Both the position numbers and the translations under genes were made by a program. Under the pieces are notes generated by a model. It had not been told where the DNA came from. It worked only from the letters and a program-made list of their open reading frames with translations, and did no database searches. Positions 17,159 through 25,636 of a stretch of 64,000 nucleotides of DNA are shown here, piece after piece (position 1 is the stretch's first letter; each line of letters opens with the position of its first letter). Where the stretch lies: NCBI GenBank assembly GCA_043813895.1, contig JBDRKQ010000101.1, forward strand, positions 1 through 64,000, given 5' to 3'. This stretch comes from CAZTAR01 sp043813895 (GTDB lineage: Bacteria > Planctomycetota > Phycisphaerae > UBA1845 > UTPLA1).

Positions 17159-19264
17159 TTATTGTGGCGAGTCTGACTGCGGCCGTTGCAAGACGTCGAG
17201 ATACCTTCCGGCCTGCGCGTTTGCGGGGTCGATCCTCACGGCCTCGCGCAATTCCCGGATCGCCTCGTCCTTTCTGTCCAACCGTGCGAGGAGGTGGCCG
17301 AGGTTCAGCCTCGCGAGGAAGAAGTCCGGGTCGAGGCTGATTGCGGCGCGGTACTCCGAGATCGCTTCTTCCGTCTGCCCCTTGTCGGCCAAGGCGATTG
17401 CCAGGTTGACGCGTGCCTGCAGAAAGCTGGCATTCGCAGTGATCGCCGCCCGGTATTCTCCGATGGATTCCTCCACCTTATTTTGCGCAGCGAGCGTACG
17501 GGCAAAGTTGTAGTGCGCGTCCGCATGGCCCGGGTCAATCTCGATGGCCTTCTTGTAAGCGACAGCCGCCTCCTGATGTCTGCCGAGTCGGCCGAGCATG
17601 ACGCCGAGATTGACGCGGGCGTCGACATGGTCCGGCTGGAGTGAGACGGTTCTATCGAAAGCCCCAAGCGCCTCCTCAGTTTGTCCCTGGGCAGCCAGGG
17701 CTTTGCCGAGTTGGGAATGTGCCTCGACATGAGACGGATCAAGCTCGATCGCAACCCGGAATCCGGGAATCGCCTCCTCCCATCGCCCGAGCTTCGTCAA
17801 GCTGTTGGCGAGATTAAAGTGTGCTCTTTCGTAGTTCGGGTTGATCCGAAGGGCTTTGCAGAACTGTTCGATGGCCTCCAGTGTCCTGCCGCTGTCTGCA
17901 AGCCCGCAACCGAGATTGTTCTGCGCCCGTGCGGAGTGTGGCGCCTTCGCTGCGGTATCCTGCCAGATAGCGAGCGAGCTTCGATATACTTTGTTTCGCT
18001 GGACGGTTGCAATAGCCAGGGGTGACACAAGGATTGCCACCATGACGACTGCCAGGATGCGCCGGCCGGCGGGCGTTGTGCCGGCTTGAGAGAGTATCCT
18101 CGGTGCTGCACGATATGCGCCGAACACCACGACACAGACGACCGCCGCGAGCGACAGGTACATCCGATGCTCGAACATCACGTCTCGTATGGGAACGAAA
18201 CTCGACGTCGGGGCGAGGATCACGAAGAACCACACGCCGAGGAAGCCGAAGCAAGGCCGCCGGAGATACGCCCACAGCGTTCCGGCCAATAGTGCCACAA
18301 TGAGGAGGCTCTGCGATAAGATTTGTCCGGCCTCCTTCGCCGGCGGCCACCCATGGTCCAGGCACAGTCCCATCGGCCAGAAGGCGAGACGTAGGTAGTA
18401 CAGAATCACGCCGGGCTGTGTTGCCAAGTACTGGAGCGGCGAGATGCCCTTGAAGGCGAAGCCGACGGTCGCCAGTCCGGTCGCATTCGGGTTCAAGACG
18501 CCGGTTGCAACGCCGGAGAGGAAGAGGACGATCCATGTCGCGCCGAGGCCGAGGTAGAGCTGCCACCGTGCCCGAAGTGCCTGCGCAAACGACGGGCAGA
18601 GAAACGCCCGATCGTAGAGCAGCATGACGACGGGGGCGGTGACCATCACGGCCTTGCTCCCCATTCCCAGCGCACAGCAGACCACCGAGCCGGCGTGCCA
18701 TATCCAGGCGCGGCGTGTGGTCGCACTTCGGATGAGGCAATAGAGTGTAAGCAGATAGAAGAGGCCCATCATCGATTCGGCCCGCTGGACGATATACGTG
18801 ACGCTCTGGGTTTGGAGGGGATGCACGACCCAGAACAGCGCCGAAACGAAGGCGAGCCACGGTGCCGCGGCGCCGTGTGTCTTCCGAAGCGGATCAAGCA
18901 ACAAGCTGCGCCGAATGATGCCGAACAGGGTCATGGCTGCCAGGATGTGTACGAGGATGTTGGCGACGTGGTAGCCGAAAGGCTCCAACCCACCCACGGC
19001 GTAGTTGATCGCCAAGCTGAGGTTCACAACCGGCCGGCGTTCAAGGAGGCGTGTATCCAGAGGCCACAACTGGCGGATGCTCTCGTTGTTCACGATGCAT
19101 CTGGAGTCGTCCAGAATGAACGCGCCATTGAGGCTCGTGAGGTAGACGGCGAGGCCCGCGACGACGATGATGAGTACTAGCCAGACGCCGCCGGTGTTGG
19201 GCCGCGGCTGCATGGCCGCGGGAGCTTCCTGCAACGACCTTCGCTTGTACTGTTTGCGGCTCAT
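17159..19264 (-). CDS. TMTC/O-mannosyltransferase-like membrane protein with C-terminal TPR repeats
   Basis: 701 residues from the ATG at 19264 (GGGAGG four bases upstream). Residues about 25-425 are polytopic, with roughly ten hydrophobic helices. FILDDSRCIVNN in the first loop and HPLQTQSVTYIVQRAE resemble the DD and HP..E.V motifs of GT-C-type enzymes and TMTC proteins. From about 443 to the end there are seven to eight TPR units (pattern NLG..L...G...EAI..F..AL...P). Such proteins are thought to glycosylate exported proteins or to sit in the envelope; activity here is inference. The gene is divergent from yjbQ. Confidence 0.8.
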   Translation of the reverse strand: MSRKQYKRRSLQEAPAAMQPRPNTGGVWLVLIIVVAGLAVYLTSLNGAFILDDSRCIVNNESIRQLWPLDTRLLERRPVVNLSLAINYAVGGLEPFGYHVANILVHILAAMTLFGIIRRSLLLDPLRKTHGAAAPWLAFVSALFWVVHPLQTQSVTYIVQRAESMMGLFYLLTLYCLIRSATTRRAWIWHAGSVVCCALGMGSKAVMVTAPVVMLLYDRAFLCPSFAQALRARWQLYLGLGATWIVLFLSGVATGVLNPNATGLATVGFAFKGISPLQYLATQPGVILYYLRLAFWPMGLCLDHGWPPAKEAGQILSQSLLIVALLAGTLWAYLRRPCFGFLGVWFFVILAPTSSFVPIRDVMFEHRMYLSLAAVVCVVVFGAYRAAPRILSQAGTTPAGRRILAVVMVAILVSPLAIATVQRNKVYRSSLAIWQDTAAKAPHSARAQNNLGCGLADSGRTLEAIEQFCKALRINPNYERAHFNLANSLTKLGRWEEAIPGFRVAIELDPSHVEAHSQLGKALAAQGQTEEALGAFDRTVSLQPDHVDARVNLGVMLGRLGRHQEAAVAYKKAIEIDPGHADAHYNFARTLAAQNKVEESIGEYRAAITANASFLQARVNLAIALADKGQTEEAISEYRAAISLDPDFFLARLNLGHLLARLDRKDEAIRELREAVRIDPANAQAGRYLDVLQRPQSDSPQ

Positions 19265-19307
19265 CCGGCCTCCCGACGCCCGTTGCGTCCTCGTCGTCAG
19301 ACTGGAT

Positions 19308-19335
19308 AGCATAGTCGCCACGAGTTGGCGGACAA
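19308..19335 (-). promoter_or_regulatory. possible promoter for the TMTC-like gene
   Basis: On the minus strand TTGTCC (19330-19335) and TATGCT (19308-19313) are 16 bases apart, about 40 bases before the ATG. Each hexamer matches four of six consensus bases. Confidence 0.35.
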
Positions 19336-19429
19336 GGTTGGCGACGAATGTGACCTGGGGCCCTTGGTGTGGTCTCTCGGGTGAGGCGGTCGGCGTTCCT
19401 TGCCGCCATCTCCGCGCGAGGGCGGACCC

Positions 19430-19840
19430 ATGGTCAAGCAGATTGAGGTGCAAACACGTCGGCAAGGGCTGCACGAGATCACGGAAGCGGTGGCGGCCGT
19501 CGTGCTCGAATCGGGCTGCCGCGAAGGGCTTTGCACCGTGATGGTGCAACACACATCGGCGAGCCTCACGATCCAGGAGAATGCCGATCCATCCGCCCGG
19601 CGAGATCTCGACGCCTGGCTCAGCCGGCTGGTGGCTGAGGACGATCCGCTCTACACGCACACCGCCGAAGGACCGGACGACATGCCGTCACACATCAAGG
19701 CGGCTCTGACGGCGACGAGTCTTTCGATCCCCATCGCAGACGGGCGGCTGGGTTTGGGGCCTTGGCAGGGAATCTACCTCTGGGAACACCGGCGCCATGG
19801 CTCGACGCGTCGGCTGTTGGTGCATGTCGGGAGCGATTAA
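19430..19840 (+). CDS. yjbQ: YjbQ/UPF0047 family protein
   Basis: 136 residues from the ATG at 19430. It has the family core VMVQHTSASLTIQENADPS and, near the C-terminus, the conserved LGLGPWQGIYLWEH. Members are small, bind metal through conserved His residues, and have been reported to have weak thiamine phosphate synthase activity; their true role is unsettled. It is divergent from the TMTC-like gene and precedes pheS by about 220 bases, a gap that contains an imperfect palindrome (about 19876-19945) and no gene. Confidence 0.88.
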   Translation: MVKQIEVQTRRQGLHEITEAVAAVVLESGCREGLCTVMVQHTSASLTIQENADPSARRDLDAWLSRLVAEDDPLYTHTAEGPDDMPSHIKAALTATSLSIPIADGRLGLGPWQGIYLWEHRRHGSTRRLLVHVGSD

Positions 19841-20062
19841 TGAGGTTCGAATAGTCGAAAAGAACGTTGCGTTTTTGTGTAGGGTCCGACGCTCCAGCAG
19901 CGTACCGGTGCTCCTCTGCCGGCGTGCCCTGAGCCGGACGCCGTGAGAACAAGGACAGCGATATAAACAGGTATTGTCACTGATATCTGGTCCGCCGCCC
20001 TTGCCTCTGCCGGACGTACGGAGTAGATAGGGCTTTGCCGCACTTGCAGGACAGGGCATCAC

Positions 20063-21160
20063 ATGGACTTGAAAGAACTCGACGAGCTACTGGGGAAGGT
20101 CAAGGCGGAGGCGGAGTCCGCGGTTCGCCAGGCGGGGGTACCCGACGCTTTGCGATCCGCCGAATCCAGGTTGGCCAAGGGGCCGCTCGCCGAGGCGATG
20201 CGGTCGATTAAAGCGTTTCCCGCGGAGCTTCGCGGTCAGGCCGGGAAGGCGATCAACGAGGCGAAGAATGAGGTAAAACAGTGTTTCGCCGACGCGCTCG
20301 CGGCATTCCGTCAAGCCGACGTCGCAGGAGAGCGCAAGCGGACCGCCAGCTTCGACCCGACGCTCCCGCCGCCGGCAACGATGCGGGGCTCGCTGCACCC
20401 GGTGACGGCGGTGCAACGCGAGGTCGAACGGATCTTCACCGGGCTCGGTTTCGCCGTGGTGGGCGGCCCGGAGATGGAGACGGAGTTCTACAACTTCGAG
20501 GCGCTCAACATCCCGGAGATGCACCCGGCGAGGGACACGCAGGATACGTTCTGGCTGACAAACGGCTGGCTCCTGCGGACACACACGAGCCCCTGCCAGG
20601 TTCGGGCGATGTTGCGGTTGGGTGCACCGCTCCGTGTGATCGCGCCAGGCCGGTGCTTTCGGTATGAGGCGCTGGACGCTTCGCACGAGAACACGTTCTT
20701 CCAGGTCGAGGGGCTGCTGATCGACAAGGATATTTCGATCGCCCATTTGATCGCGTTCATGAAGCTCCTGCTGAAGGAAGTGTTCCAGCGCGAGGTGAAG
20801 GTTCGGCTTCGGCCGGGCTTCTTCCCGTTCGTGGAGCCGGGTTTCGAGTTGGACATGTCGTGCGAGATCTGCGACGGCGCCGGCAAGCTGCCCGACGGTT
20901 CTGGGTGCGCGACGTGCAAGCAGTCGGGCTGGATCGAAATCCTACCCTGCGGGATGGTGCATCCGAACGTGCTGCGTTACGGGAAGATCGACCCGCACGA
21001 GTACACGGGCTTCGCGTTCGGCCTGGGCCTGACGCGGCTGGCGATGATGAAGTACGGCATCGCGGATATACGCATCCTGAACAGCGGGGATTTGCGGGGG
21101 TTGGTGAGTGCGGAGCGGTTGGCGGGGGCGGCGATCGCGGATTGCTGGGGAGACCGCTGA
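20063..21160 (+). CDS. pheS: phenylalanine-tRNA ligase alpha subunit
   Basis: 365 residues. With PheT it forms the (alpha-beta)2 enzyme that charges tRNA-Phe. Residues about 1-90 are the N-terminal coiled coil; the catalytic core contains class II motif 2 (FRYEALDASHENTFFQVEG) and motif 3 (GFAFGLGLTRLAMMKYGI). A Cys4 site (CEIC...CATC) lies near residue 275, as in many bacterial PheS proteins. pheT follows only after a two-gene insert, although the two genes are usually adjacent. A tRNA-Phe gene is present at 33017-33089. Confidence 0.95.
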   Translation: MDLKELDELLGKVKAEAESAVRQAGVPDALRSAESRLAKGPLAEAMRSIKAFPAELRGQAGKAINEAKNEVKQCFADALAAFRQADVAGERKRTASFDPTLPPPATMRGSLHPVTAVQREVERIFTGLGFAVVGGPEMETEFYNFEALNIPEMHPARDTQDTFWLTNGWLLRTHTSPCQVRAMLRLGAPLRVIAPGRCFRYEALDASHENTFFQVEGLLIDKDISIAHLIAFMKLLLKEVFQREVKVRLRPGFFPFVEPGFELDMSCEICDGAGKLPDGSGCATCKQSGWIEILPCGMVHPNVLRYGKIDPHEYTGFAFGLGLTRLAMMKYGIADIRILNSGDLRGLVSAERLAGAAIADCWGDR

Positions 21161-21246
21161 GGACGTTCAAGTCTGTGGGATCGCGATGACGATCTAGACT
21201 TAGGGTTTGGTCTCTGTTAGGATAGGGACGGCAAGGAAACGAAGCG

Positions 21247-22626
21247 ATGGGCAAGGACTTCCGAGTTCGCGATCCAGTGCATGATTTTGTGTGCTTGCGT
21301 GAAGAAGAAGTCAGGCTCATTGGGGTGCCCGTTTTCCAGCGTTTACGTGGCATTCGCCAGTTGGCGATGGCTGATCTTGTGTACCCAGGCGCTCTTCATA
21401 CTCGTTTTGATCACAGCCTGGGAGTCTGTCATGTCGCCGGTCTGCTGGCCGAGCAGTTGGGACTTGGCGATCATGACGTTAGACTCGTGCGCCTCGCCGC
21501 GTTACTTCACGATCTTGGCCACGGACCTTTCAGTCATGTGTCTGAGAATGCGTTGGAGCGGTATGGGAAACGCTCCAAACTCGAACCAGGACAGAAGAAG
21601 GAGAAGATCCACGAACTGGTTACGGCTCGAATGATCCGGCACGATTCGGAGATCGTCAGGATCCTCGGCCAGGACACGTGTGACGAAATCGCCAAGTTGC
21701 TGGGAGATGGTCATGGACAGCCTGCCAATCGAGCGATCGTCTCTGGCCCACTGGACGCCGATAAGCAGGATTACCTGCTTCGAGACAGCCGATTCTGTGG
21801 TGTGACCTACGGCGTGTTTGATATTCACCAACTTCACCGCTCTCTGATTCTCGAAGGTCCCGAGGACGACAAGGAACTTATGATCGCTTCGGACGGTGTA
21901 CATGCGGTTGAGCAGTACGTGTTGGCCAAGTACTACCTGACGACAAACGTCTACCGTCATCGTGTTCGCCTGATTACGGATCAGATGATTGTCCGCGCGA
22001 TCCGCCTCGGCATCGAGCGAGACGATCTCGATGACCTACGTCGGTTGTATGCTTTTGATAATTCGGAGGAGTTCTTCGAGAACTATCGAGGGTGGGACGA
22101 CGCACGCTTTCTGATCACTCTCGGCAATAACGACAGCAGGGGGGGGCTGTGCCACGAGATGATTCGGCGGCTCCGATCCCGCGATTTACTGAAACGTGTC
22201 TTCGCCTGCCGGATTCGCGACTTCTCGTCGCCCGCTCTGCAAGAGCTACTGATGAGTTTGGACAAGCGGGAAAACGACGCAACTCGGGCTGATCTTGAAA
22301 GGGGAATCGCCGAGATCCTTCCTAAACAGGAAGGTGCGGACATCAATCCCGATTTCGTAATCGCCCACACATTTACGATACGCTCAGTCCGTGTGACATC
22401 GCGCAACGACGAAGGCAGCATCATGGTTGCATGTCGTCCCGAGCCTCGCCCTTTCGAACAGGAATCTGCTCTGTTCGAGTCAATCGATGAAAGCTATACC
22501 GAAGGATATGTTGAGGTTTACGCGCCTGTGACATGGGCGAACCATACAGAGCGGAACCGAGTCAAAAGCAAGTTGGAACAGGATATCCGCAAACTCATCG
22601 AATCAATGAGTCCAAGGAACGGTTAG
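21247..22626 (+). CDS. HD-domain phosphohydrolase (YwfO/SAMHD1-like)
   Basis: 459 residues, start at 21247 (AAGGA about 8 bases upstream). The HD metal site is complete: His in TRFDHSLGV (about 56), HD in ALLHDLGHGPFSH (88-89) and the distal Asp in GPLDADKQDYLLRDS (about 170). This layout belongs to the dNTP triphosphohydrolase-like branch of HD proteins (YwfO of Bacillus, SAMHD1 of eukaryotes), so it may hydrolyse nucleotides; the substrate is not proven. It has lower GC than its neighbours, sits between pheS and pheT, and is followed after 11 bases by a YwgA-like gene, a partner seen next to YwfO in Bacillus. Confidence 0.85.
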   Translation: MGKDFRVRDPVHDFVCLREEEVRLIGVPVFQRLRGIRQLAMADLVYPGALHTRFDHSLGVCHVAGLLAEQLGLGDHDVRLVRLAALLHDLGHGPFSHVSENALERYGKRSKLEPGQKKEKIHELVTARMIRHDSEIVRILGQDTCDEIAKLLGDGHGQPANRAIVSGPLDADKQDYLLRDSRFCGVTYGVFDIHQLHRSLILEGPEDDKELMIASDGVHAVEQYVLAKYYLTTNVYRHRVRLITDQMIVRAIRLGIERDDLDDLRRLYAFDNSEEFFENYRGWDDARFLITLGNNDSRGGLCHEMIRRLRSRDLLKRVFACRIRDFSSPALQELLMSLDKRENDATRADLERGIAEILPKQEGADINPDFVIAHTFTIRSVRVTSRNDEGSIMVACRPEPRPFEQESALFESIDESYTEGYVEVYAPVTWANHTERNRVKSKLEQDIRKLIESMSPRNG

Positions 22627-22637
22627 GGAGGACAATG

Positions 22638-23204
22638 ATGGATCCATACGATTTCGTTCATCTGGCCTTGTTCGCTATCGGCGGTGAGGTAAAGGGTAAG
22701 ACCAAGCTCCAGAAGACCGTCTTTTTTCTGGGAATCATGACCAACCATCTGGATGATCTGGGTTATCGCCCGCACTTCTACGGCCCCTACTCGAATGATG
22801 TAGCCGAGGCAATCGGCCGTCTGAAAGCCATTGGTTTTGTTGATCAAAACATTGTCGGTGGAGGTTCGATGGATGAACGAGGATTTGAGCGCCGCCGATA
22901 TGATTATCGCCTGAGTGACGATGGCCGGATGATTGCCGAGGCGAAGAAGAAGAAGTATCCAGCATTCTGGGAGAGAATCCAAGAAGCTGCGAAAGTTCTT
23001 GCGGATGCCGACAACCTGAATTACATGAAACTCTCCATCGCCGCCAAGACCTATTTCCTGCTCGGCAAGAACCGCGACGCAGCCACGGATAAGGAATTGG
23101 CAGGCTTGGCTTCTCGGTTTGGCTGGAGCGTGACATCGAGTGAAGTGCAAGAAGCTGCTCACTACTTGGAAAAGCTGGGCCTCGTAAAGCTCGTCGAGAA
23201 TTAA
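22638..23204 (+). CDS. YwgA-like protein, partner of the HD hydrolase
   Basis: 188 residues. Of two ATGs (22635 and 22638) the second is better spaced from GGGAGGA. The N-terminus (FALFAIGGEVKGKTKLQKTVFFLG region) and YRPHFYGPYSNDVAEAIGRL resemble YwgA proteins and winged-helix-like regulatory subunits, with YDYRLSDDGR as the wing. The C-terminal half is helical with no known domain. Stop-to-start spacing to the HD gene is only 11 bases, so they are one unit. It could regulate or target the HD enzyme; this is inference. The family assignment is by pattern only. Confidence 0.65.
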   Translation: MDPYDFVHLALFAIGGEVKGKTKLQKTVFFLGIMTNHLDDLGYRPHFYGPYSNDVAEAIGRLKAIGFVDQNIVGGGSMDERGFERRRYDYRLSDDGRMIAEAKKKKYPAFWERIQEAAKVLADADNLNYMKLSIAAKTYFLLGKNRDAATDKELAGLASRFGWSVTSSEVQEAAHYLEKLGLVKLVEN

Positions 23205-23231
23205 TGGCTGAGTAACTCCCGCAAAATTCAA

Positions 23232-25631
23232 ATGCTCATATCACTCAACTGGCTCAAAGACTTCGTTGACATCCCTTCGGACCTCAACCCGCAGGACCTG
23301 GCGCTTCGGTTTACGTTGACGACTGCTGAGGTGGAGGGCGTCGAGCATGTCGAGCCGCACTTTGCCGGGCTCGTCGCGGCGCGGATCGAGTCGATCCGGG
23401 CGAATCCCGGCGAGGAGAAGCTCAAGACGGTGATCGTCGATGCGGGTAAGAAGTACACTTCCCTTACGACGGCGCCGGACATTGATGTGGGGGACCTGGT
23501 GATCTACGCGCCGCCGGGGGCAGTGATCGCGGGGCATACCCTCGGCACGATGGACTCCGCCGGGCGGCCGTCCGAGGGGATGATCGTTGCGGGCCAGTCG
23601 ATCGGCCTCATGCAGGTCGGGGCGAACGCAATGTTCCTGCCGCCGAGCTTCACGCCGGGACAGGGAATCGACACTGCCGTCTTTGACGACTGGATCATCG
23701 AGATTGACAACAAGTCGATCACACATCGGCCGGACTGCTGGGGGCATTACGGGATCGCGCGCGAGATGGCGGCGATGCTCGACGTGCCGCTGAAGCCGTA
23801 CCCTGTGACGGACGCGGCCGAGCTTGCGCGGAACGATCTGCCGGAGATTCCGATCGAGATTGACGACCCGGCGTTGTGCCCGAGGTATACCGGACTGCTG
23901 ATGAAGGGGCTGAAAGCACAGCCTGCGCCGCTGTGGATGCAGGTGCGGCTCGCGCTTTGCGGCCAGCGTCCGATCGATCTGCTGGTCGATCTGACGAACT
24001 ACGTCATGCTGGAGTTGGGCCAGCCGATGCACGCCTTCGACGGCGCGGCGCTGCCGAACATCCAGGTCGCCACGGCCGCGCCGGGCGAACGATTCACGAC
24101 GCTTGACGACGTGACGCGGACGATGCCGCCCAACGCGCTGATGATCCAGTGCAATCGCAAGTCTGTCGCGATGGCGGGGATCATGGGCGGCGCCGAGACG
24201 GAAGTGAGCGGCAAGACGGACACCGTACTCCTCGAATCCGCAAACTTCGACGCGGCCACGATCCGCCGCGCGGCAACGGCGATGGGGCATCGCACGGAGG
24301 CGAGCGCGCGGTTCGAGAAGTCGCTTGACCCTGCGAACACGGTGATCGGGATCGCGCGTTTTCATAAGCTGGCAGGGGACGAGCTTGACGGGCTGGCGCT
24401 TGCCAGCACGTTGAGCGACTGTTATCCCGCCCCGAAGGAAATCGAGCCGATCGATTTGGATTGTGCATTCGCCGCGCGGTTCATCGGGAAGGCCGTCACG
24501 CGAGATGAGATTGCCCGCATCTTGACGAAGCTCGAATTCAAGTGTGAGCCGAAGGATGATTGCAGGCTCCAGGTGGCGCCTCCTTCGTTTCGCGCGACGA
24601 AGGACATCGAGATTGAAGCCGACCTCATCGAGGAGGTGGCCCGGTTCATCGGGTACAACAACATCGAGCCGGTGCTGCCGACGGTGAGCGCCCGGTTCTT
24701 CGAGAAGTCGCCGGCTCTCGTCATCGAGGAGCAGACACTCGATTATCTGTGTGTGGGCGGCGAGTTCGTGGAGGTCCACAACTACATCTGGAACGACGAG
24801 GACTGGCTCAAGACGTTGGGCTATTCGCCCGGGGAATGCCTGGTGCTGAAGAACCCGGCATCGGAAAACTGCCCCCGGTTTCGCGGGACGCTAGTGCCGG
24901 GGCTGCTGGCGATGGCGGACCGTAACCGGCATTACTACGACCGTTATCAACTTCTGGAGATCGGCACGGTGTTCGAGGTCGGTCGATCGGCGGTGGAAGA
25001 GTCGCAGCATCGCAACCTGGGTCTTGTTGCAGTGCAGGCGGGGAAGAAGTCGGAGGGCGTGGTGTGGGAGCGGCTGCGGACGGCGCTCGATGGTTGGGGG
25101 CGACAGGTGCTGGAAGCGCGCGTCGAGTATAGGGAGGCGCAGGCGGATTACCCGTGGGAGGATGCGGATCGGATTGCCGAGATTCTGGTCGAGGGCCGGT
25201 CGGTGGGTCGCGTCACGATTCTGCCCTTGGCGTGCAAGCAGCGTATCGACGAGCGGCTCAAGGCGTGGTCGATCGCGCTGGCGGAGCTGAATCTCTCGGC
25301 GGTCGCGGAGTTCACCGACCGTCACAAGAAGCTGCCGACGGTACCGCGATATCCGCAGGTCGAGCAGGACTTCAGCTTCCTCGTGGATTCGGGTCGGCGG
25401 TTCACCGCGATTGCGGGCGAGCTGGGCGAATTCGCGCATCCGCTGCTGAAGCGTTTGTCTTTTGTCGGCGCATACGAAGGGGGCTCGATCGCCACAGGCG
25501 ACAGAAGCCTGACGATCCGCGCCGAGATCGGCCGTAGCGATCGGACACTGACTGACGAGGAGATTCGCCAGTTTCAGCACAGCTTTGGCGCGTTTCTTGT
25601 GTCGCACGACATGAAGCTGCGGGGGGCGTAG
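23232..25631 (+). CDS. pheT: phenylalanine-tRNA ligase beta subunit
   Basis: 799 residues, the usual length for bacterial PheT. The start MLISLNWLKDFVDIP is the standard one, though no good ribosome site is seen. Order: N-terminal domain and tRNA-binding (EMAP-like) domain to about 150, B3/B4 editing domain (GLxARYTG-type PRYTGLLMKG near 215; VIxIMGG-type MAGIMGGAETEVSG), B5 domain about 395-480, catalytic-like core (PLVLKNPxS-type ECLVLKNPASENCP), and the FDX-ACB anticodon-binding domain at the end (PTVPRYPQVEQDFSFLVD). It is parted from pheS by the HD/YwgA-like pair. Confidence 0.95.
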   Translation: MLISLNWLKDFVDIPSDLNPQDLALRFTLTTAEVEGVEHVEPHFAGLVAARIESIRANPGEEKLKTVIVDAGKKYTSLTTAPDIDVGDLVIYAPPGAVIAGHTLGTMDSAGRPSEGMIVAGQSIGLMQVGANAMFLPPSFTPGQGIDTAVFDDWIIEIDNKSITHRPDCWGHYGIAREMAAMLDVPLKPYPVTDAAELARNDLPEIPIEIDDPALCPRYTGLLMKGLKAQPAPLWMQVRLALCGQRPIDLLVDLTNYVMLELGQPMHAFDGAALPNIQVATAAPGERFTTLDDVTRTMPPNALMIQCNRKSVAMAGIMGGAETEVSGKTDTVLLESANFDAATIRRAATAMGHRTEASARFEKSLDPANTVIGIARFHKLAGDELDGLALASTLSDCYPAPKEIEPIDLDCAFAARFIGKAVTRDEIARILTKLEFKCEPKDDCRLQVAPPSFRATKDIEIEADLIEEVARFIGYNNIEPVLPTVSARFFEKSPALVIEEQTLDYLCVGGEFVEVHNYIWNDEDWLKTLGYSPGECLVLKNPASENCPRFRGTLVPGLLAMADRNRHYYDRYQLLEIGTVFEVGRSAVEESQHRNLGLVAVQAGKKSEGVVWERLRTALDGWGRQVLEARVEYREAQADYPWEDADRIAEILVEGRSVGRVTILPLACKQRIDERLKAWSIALAELNLSAVAEFTDRHKKLPTVPRYPQVEQDFSFLVDSGRRFTAIAGELGEFAHPLLKRLSFVGAYEGGSIATGDRSLTIRAEIGRSDRTLTDEEIRQFQHSFGAFLVSHDMKLRGA

Positions 25632-25636
25632 TCATC

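Noticed and set aside
20063..21160. Cys4 motif in PheS as a novel insertion.
   Set aside because: A Cys-rich site at this position is common in bacterial PheS proteins.
23241..24779. Long minus-strand frame opposite pheT.
   Set aside because: Antisense shadow of a conserved GC-rich gene; Arg/His-rich without motifs.
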